Shown piece by piece: positions 60,174-64,000 of a DNA stretch of 64,000 nucleotides. The stretch is taken from contig NZ_FUEZ01000004.1 of assembly GCF_900157365.1 (NCBI RefSeq), positions 3,211,066 through 3,275,065 on the forward strand, in the 5' to 3' direction. The DNA is from Mycobacterium numidiamassiliense. GTDB lineage: Bacteria; Actinomycetota; Actinomycetes; Mycobacteriales; Mycobacteriaceae. Under the pieces are notes generated by a model. That model was not told where the DNA came from, ran no database searches, and saw only the letters and a program-made list of their open reading frames with translations. Position 1 is the first letter of the stretch, and every line of letters begins with the position of its first letter. The position numbers were made by a program, and so were the translations under genes.

Positions 60174-61283
60174 TTGACGCGCAACCGATTTGGCGCCACG
60201 GTGAGTCTCTTGGCCAGCGGTGCACTGATCTTGTCCGGGTGCGGGGCCGACAAGAATGCCGAGGGGACTTCGACGTCGACCCCATTCGCGGTGACGGTGA
60301 ATTGCGGCGGAAAGGCGACGCTGAAGGCGAGCGGGTCGACGGCCCAGGCCAACGCGATGACCCGCTTCGTGAAGGCGTTCGAACAGGCCTGTCCCGGTCA
60401 GACCCTGGACTACACGGCGGACGGTTCGGGCGCCGGCATCAGCGAATTCACAGGCAACCAAACCGATTTCGGTGGCTCGGATTCACCGTTGGCCCCCAGT
60501 GAATACGACGCGGCGCATCAGCGGTGTGGCTCGCCGGCGTGGGATCTGCCGGTCGTGTTCGGGCCGATCGCGATCACCTACAACGTCAAGGGCGTGACGT
60601 CGCTGAATCTCGATGCTCCGACGGCGGCGAAGATCTTCAAAGGGGCCATTACCAGCTGGAACGATCCGGCGATCCAGGCGCTCAACCCGGGCGTGACACT
60701 GCCCGCCGAGCCCATTCGCGTGGTGTTCCGCAGCGACATGTCTGGGACCACGGATAACTTCCAGAAGTACCTCGATGCGGCGTCCAGGGGCGCGTGGGGC
60801 AGGGGCACCGGCAAGGCGTTCAACGGCGGTGTCGGTGAGGGCGCCAAGGGCAACGACGGCACCTCATCGGCCGTGAAGACCATCGAGGGGGCGATCACCT
60901 ACAACGAATGGTCGTTCGCCGAGGCGAAGAAGTTGAGCATGGCAAAGATCGTCACCCCGGCCGGCCGGGATGCGGTGGCGATCAGCACCGACTCGGTTGG
61001 CAAGACGATCGCCGGCGCCGCAGTCGTGGGGCGGGACAACGACATGGTGCTGGACACCGTGTCGTTCTACAACCCGACGCAACCCGGCGCCTACCCGATT
61101 GTGATGGCGACCTACGAGATTGTCTGCTCGAAGTACGCGGATCCGCAGGTCGGCACGGCCGTACGGGCATTCCTGGAGAGCGCCCTGGGGACCGGGCAGG
61201 ATGGCTTGGCGGACAACGGATATATCCCGATTCCCAATGCGTGGAAGTCGTGGTTGTTGAATTCGGTCAATGCCATCAGCTGA
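60174..61283 (+). CDS. pstS3: Phosphate-binding lipoprotein PstS (PstS3-like), orphan
   Basis: 369 residues from a TTG start after AGGAACGG. Lipobox ALILSGC (Cys23). The phosphate-binding domain carries LKASGSTAQANAMTRFV, QTLDYTADGSGAGISEFTGNQTDFGGSD, VFGPIAITYNVKG and VVFRSDMSGTTDNFQKYLD. It is very close to remembered PstS3. PstS delivers phosphate to the PstCAB ABC importer, but no pst permease genes are here, so it must work with a transporter encoded elsewhere. Confidence 0.9.
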   Translation: MTRNRFGATVSLLASGALILSGCGADKNAEGTSTSTPFAVTVNCGGKATLKASGSTAQANAMTRFVKAFEQACPGQTLDYTADGSGAGISEFTGNQTDFGGSDSPLAPSEYDAAHQRCGSPAWDLPVVFGPIAITYNVKGVTSLNLDAPTAAKIFKGAITSWNDPAIQALNPGVTLPAEPIRVVFRSDMSGTTDNFQKYLDAASRGAWGRGTGKAFNGGVGEGAKGNDGTSSAVKTIEGAITYNEWSFAEAKKLSMAKIVTPAGRDAVAISTDSVGKTIAGAAVVGRDNDMVLDTVSFYNPTQPGAYPIVMATYEIVCSKYADPQVGTAVRAFLESALGTGQDGLADNGYIPIPNAWKSWLLNSVNAIS

Positions 61284-61475
61284 CTCAGGCCCGGCCTAGG
61301 CAACCAGGCAACCGCTGGCGAGTCCGTCGGCCCCGCATCGTTGTGACCGGCGGTCACTGTGCGGATTTTCCGCAGCCACGGCCTTGTGACTATCCGTTCG
61401 GCTGCGAAACAATGAAACGTCACGTCGGAGATCGTGCCGGCGGACGACTCGGAGGCCAAACCGGAGGTGAATACC

Positions 61476-61940
61476 GTGGCCCCATTACTCACCGCCTGTG
61501 CTGGATTTCTGTTCGCGGTCTTATGGATGGACCTGATTTTTGATTCTCAAATCTTCGGTCACCGCTCGGCCGGCGAGGAACTTCCCGAGGCGGTACTGGC
61601 GTCCATCGCGGGCTACTACCACCGCGCAACGACCACATCCCGACCGATGAGCCGACTGATCGCGCTCTTCATGTTTATGTTGTTGGGCGCCTTAGGATTT
61701 CAGGCAACACGAGGCCGTGATCCAGGTTGGCTACTGCTGATGTCGGCTGGGCTGGCCGGCGTCCCGACGATGCTGGCACTGACGCAAACCGTCCCCGACG
61801 CGGTTCGGCTCGGACACCGCGGGGACGGCGCGCCCGAACAAACCCGCCTGGCCCGGTCGGTCTGTCGCGACCACCTCGTCTGCGCCGGATGCATGTTCAC
61901 GTTCCTGGCCCTGTGGGTGGTTCGTGCTCTGATGATCTAG
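61476..61940 (+). CDS. Integral membrane protein, hypothetical
   Basis: 154 residues from the GTG at 61476, which follows GGAGG (61463-61467) by 8 bp. Helices: APLLTACAGFLFAVLWMDLIF, LIALFMFMLLGALGFQA, LLLMSAGLAGVPTMLAL and CAGCMFTFLALWVVRALMI, so four passes. The loop after helix 1 (DSQIFGHRSAGEELPEAVLASIAGYYHRATTTSRPMSR) is polar. I recognise no named family. Confidence 0.7.
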   Translation: MAPLLTACAGFLFAVLWMDLIFDSQIFGHRSAGEELPEAVLASIAGYYHRATTTSRPMSRLIALFMFMLLGALGFQATRGRDPGWLLLMSAGLAGVPTMLALTQTVPDAVRLGHRGDGAPEQTRLARSVCRDHLVCAGCMFTFLALWVVRALMI

Positions 61941-62015
61941 GCGCCGGGCGACACGTCGTAGTTGGTGGGCGCTAATCAGGGGGCCCTGGCCTCGTCATGG
62001 GCGCCCGTACTAAAC

Positions 62016-62029
62016 TAGAACACGTTCCA
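62016..62029. promoter_or_regulatory. KstR box upstream of nitronate monooxygenase
   Basis: TAGAACACGTTCCA fits TNNAACNNGTTNNA at every fixed position, within the longer dyad CTAGAACACGTTCCAG. It lies 27 bp upstream of the ATG at 62056 and overlaps a TAAACT -10-like hexamer. It predicts repression by KstR and induction by cholesterol-derived ligands. Confidence 0.65.
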
Positions 62030-62055
62030 GTTCGGCGAGCGTCCCAGGAGTTGTA

Positions 62056-63186
62056 ATGCACACCCCTATTTGCGACGAACTCGGTATCGAGTTCCCGATT
62101 TTCGCCTTCACCCACTGCCGCGATGTTGTCGTCGCCGTTAGCAAGGCCGGCGGGTTCGGTGTGCTCGGCGCGGTCGGCTTCACCCCCGAGCAGCTGGAGA
62201 TCGAGCTCAATTGGATCGACGAGAACATCGGTGACCATCCCTACGGTGTCGACATTGTCATCCCGAACAAGTACGAGGGCATGGACTCGCACCTGTCGGC
62301 GGAAGACCTGGCCGAGACACTGCGCAAGATGGTGCCGCAGGACCATCTGGACTTCGGAAAGAAGATCCTCGCCGACCACGGTGTCCCGGTGGAGGACAGC
62401 GACGGTGACACGCTGCAGCTGCTCGGGTGGACCGAGGCAACCGCCACGCCACAGGTCGAGGTGGCGTTGAAGCACCCGAAGGTGAAGATGATCGCCAACG
62501 CGCTGGGCACCCCGCCGGCCGAGATGATCAAGCACATTCATGACGCCGGTCTCAAGGTGGCCGCGCTGTGCGGCTCCCCCTCGCAGGCCCGCAAGCACGC
62601 CGACGCGGGCGTCGACATCATCATCGCCCAGGGCGGCGAGGCCGGTGGCCACTGTGGCGAGGTGGGCTCAATTGTGTTGTGGCCACAGGTCGTCAAGGAG
62701 GTCGCGCCGAAGCCGGTGCTGGCCGCGGGCGGCATCGGCAGCGGCGAGCAGATCGCCGCGGCGTTGGCGCTGGGCGCGCAGGGAGCGTGGACCGGTTCGC
62801 AGTGGCTGATGGTCGAGGAATCCTCGAACACACCGGTTCAGCAGGCGGCCTACGTCAAGGCCGGCAGCCGCGACACCGTGCGCAGCCGGTCCTTCACCGG
62901 CAAGCCGGCCCGGATGCTGCGCAACGACTGGACCGAGGCATGGGAGAAGCCAGACAACCCGAAGCCCCTCGGCATGCCGCTGCAGTACATGGTGTCCGGC
63001 ATGGCCGTACGGGCCACGAACAGGTACCCCAACGAGTCCGTCGACGTCGCCTTCAACCCGGTCGGTCAGGTGGTCGGACAGTTCAACAAGGTGGAAAAGA
63101 CGTCGACCGTCATCGCACGCTGGGTGCAGGAGTACCTGGAAGCGACCAACAGGCTGGACGAACTCAACGAGGCCGCCAGCGCCTGA
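62056..63186 (+). CDS. Nitronate monooxygenase-family flavoprotein (Rv1894c type)
   Basis: 376 residues, the length recalled for Rv1894c. FMN barrel: GIEFPIFAFTHCRDVVVAVSKAGGFGVLGAVG, VDIIIAQGGEAGGHCGEVG with the GGH motif, KPVLAAGGIGSGEQIAAALALGAQGAWTGSQWL, and a C-terminal cap TGKPARMLRNDWTEAWEKPDNPKPLG. Family members include IpdC-like enzymes of steroid degradation. With the KstR box, a sterol-catabolic role is more likely than nitronate detoxification (inference). RBS AGGAG precedes the ATG. Confidence 0.9.
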   Translation: MHTPICDELGIEFPIFAFTHCRDVVVAVSKAGGFGVLGAVGFTPEQLEIELNWIDENIGDHPYGVDIVIPNKYEGMDSHLSAEDLAETLRKMVPQDHLDFGKKILADHGVPVEDSDGDTLQLLGWTEATATPQVEVALKHPKVKMIANALGTPPAEMIKHIHDAGLKVAALCGSPSQARKHADAGVDIIIAQGGEAGGHCGEVGSIVLWPQVVKEVAPKPVLAAGGIGSGEQIAAALALGAQGAWTGSQWLMVEESSNTPVQQAAYVKAGSRDTVRSRSFTGKPARMLRNDWTEAWEKPDNPKPLGMPLQYMVSGMAVRATNRYPNESVDVAFNPVGQVVGQFNKVEKTSTVIARWVQEYLEATNRLDELNEAASA

Positions 63187-63189
63187 CGG

Positions 63190-63417
63190 CTACTCGTCTT
63201 CGTCGACCTCGTACTTGCCGCCGGTGAAGACTTCCTTGGTCCTGTCGACCGCGTGCGTCGCGATGTCGATGGAATGCTGCACGATGCTGCTGGCGCCGCC
63301 CGCGACGTCGCCGCGGATGATGTCACTGACGTTTTCGACGATGTCTGAAGCCTTTTCGACCGCGTGGGTCGCAATGTCTTTGACCGCGTCGACGGCATCT
63401 CGGGGATTGACGGCCAT
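63190..63417 (-). CDS. Small antitoxin-like or amphipathic helical protein (Rv1893 type)
   Basis: 75 residues from the ATG at 63417. Two repeats of an amphipathic helix, DIATHAVEKASDIVENV and DIATHAVDRTKEVF, separated by IIRGDVAGGASSIVQHS, and an acidic end EVDEDE. The size and place match Rv1893. It may coat membranes or act as a Rv0909-like protein; function unknown. Confidence 0.72.
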   Translation of the reverse strand: MAVNPRDAVDAVKDIATHAVEKASDIVENVSDIIRGDVAGGASSIVQHSIDIATHAVDRTKEVFTGGKYEVDEDE

Positions 63418-63462
63418 TCGAGTCTCCAATCGTTGGGGGACTTTGATACGACTGTAGCCGCG

Positions 63463-63753
63463 TCAGTAGTTCACCAGCGTGCGCCAATACTCCTCGGGGA
63501 TCTCGCCGCCGGAGCGCAATATCCGGGCCAGGCCGACGGCCATCGCGATGCCGAGCAGGCCCAACCATAAGCCCGCCACCGCGATGATCGTCCAGAGCAC
63601 GGCGGTGACGGCCGGCCACGGCGAGAACACGGCGAGCACCGGGGCAAAGAAGAAGCCGGTTCCGACGTACCACGCCGAACCGGCGCGATCAGACGCGAGG
63701 ACGAAACGCAGCCAGCGCGGCACCACAACTGTGGCCGGCTGGTCGTTGCGCAT
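63463..63753 (-). CDS. Small membrane protein (Rv1892 type)
   Basis: 96 residues from the ATG at 63753. Two long hydrophobic helices (WYVGTGFFFAPVLAVFSPWPAVTAVL and IIAVAGLWLGLLGIAMAVGLARIL) and a short C-terminal EEYWRTLVNY. Gene order with Rv1893 and Rv1891 is kept. Function unknown. Confidence 0.75.
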   Translation of the reverse strand: MRNDQPATVVVPRWLRFVLASDRAGSAWYVGTGFFFAPVLAVFSPWPAVTAVLWTIIAVAGLWLGLLGIAMAVGLARILRSGGEIPEEYWRTLVNY

Positions 63754-63760
63754 GATTACG

Positions 63761-64000
63761 TCACCCGCCGGGTGGGAAGAACCCCGCTCCGGTGAACCAG
63801 CCGGGCTGCCACCCCTGTGCACCCAGGCACAGCATCGGCAGCCCATCGGGCGTCTGCGCCGCGGACTGCGGGCCCGGGCACTTTGCACCGTTCTGTTGGA
63901 CTCCGTAGAGCGGATACGAGATGACCCAGTACCCGATGGTGGCGGCCGGGAATTGGTTGGGCGGCGGGAAATGGCAGGCCTCGGCCTGGCCGCTGGGCCC
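63761..64000 (-). CDS. Secreted hypothetical protein (Rv1891 type), 5' end beyond window
   Basis: 80 codons are open from the window edge to a TGA at 63763-63761. It reads EACHFPPPNQFPAATIGYWVISYPLYGVQQNGAKCPGPQSAA, then LPMLCLGAQGWQPGWFTGAGFFPPGG. Three cysteines and many Trp/Tyr/Pro resemble mycobacterial exported proteins. The signal peptide, if any, lies outside the window. Confidence 0.7.
   Translation of the reverse strand, partial: GPSGQAEACHFPPPNQFPAATIGYWVISYPLYGVQQNGAKCPGPQSAAQTPDGLPMLCLGAQGWQPGWFTGAGFFPPGG

Noticed and set aside
1..64000. tRNA, rRNA or complete insertion sequence
   Set aside because: I saw no cloverleaf-like gene, no rRNA segment and no transposase or terminal inverted repeats of an IS.

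Overview
The window is mycobacterial chromosome. It is GC-rich, with frequent GTG/TTG starts and several leaderless-type starts. It carries a PE-family protein with a YxxxD secretion motif, lipobox lipoproteins, a FAAL-type FadD, Rv1906c-like secreted proteins, an F420-type (Ddn-like) oxidoreductase and a full-length two-domain isocitrate lyase (ICL2). From remembered gene order (not searched), about 12.9-64 kb matches the Mycobacterium tuberculosis block Rv1932 (tpx) to Rv1891, read in descending Rv order: tpx, the Rv1931c/Rv1930c DJ-1 pair, the Rv1928c SDR, Rv1927, fadD31, the Rv1922 lipoprotein, aceA/icl2, Rv1914c/Rv1913, fadB5, an LppC/Rv1910c-type PEBP protein, Rv1906c, aao, the Rv1904 STAS protein, Rv1903, nanT, cinA, Rv1898, dtd, Rv1896c, Rv1895 and Rv1894c-Rv1891. 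Many genes are interleaved that I do not recall in that block, and the katG-furA pair that lies between Rv1907c and Rv1910c in M. tuberculosis is not seen here. The species is a non-tuberculosis mycobacterium; I cannot name it.

Layout. 0-12 kb holds a cut-off SAM methyltransferase, an MDR reductase, a divergent aldehyde dehydrogenase / hydroxyacid-oxoacid transhydrogenase pair, a His-rich CDF metal exporter, an alpha/beta hydrolase, an orphan PE35-like protein, a flavin monooxygenase, and a NYN-domain protein coupled to a nitronate monooxygenase. 12-22 kb is the tpx-to-Rv1922-like segment. 22-28 kb holds an SRPBCC protein, a FAD monooxygenase broken by an in-frame TAG, and several small secreted proteins with strong hairpin terminators; one of these has a homopolymer frameshift. 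28-34 kb holds ICL2, an MBL hydrolase, an ArsR-SRPBCC-FadB5 operon and a PEBP protein. 34-40 kb holds a phytoene-dehydrogenase-like flavoprotein facing a TetR regulator with two palindromic operators, and a LysR / tautomerase / nitronate monooxygenase cassette.

The most notable structure is 40.49-45.33 kb. A 22-bp perfect direct repeat marks both ends of a 4.8-kb insertion in the 3' end of a carboxymuconolactone-decarboxylase-like gene. Removing the insert restores an uninterrupted gene 24 bp upstream of a nitroreductase-SRPBCC-MBL operon. The insert carries an excisionase-like HTH protein, a DUF2742 protein and a broken RepA-like ATPase (the module of phiRv1/phiRv2-type mycobacterial elements), an uncharacterised overlapping two-gene membrane cassette, and no recognisable integrase.

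45-64 kb returns to the conserved block (aao, STAS, nanT, cinA, dtd, the Rv1896c-type methyltransferase). Added to it are an amidohydrolase, a HAD phosphatase, a Baeyer-Villiger-type monooxygenase with its own dyad operator, an orphan PstS3-like phosphate-binding lipoprotein, and a nitronate monooxygenase behind a good KstR box.
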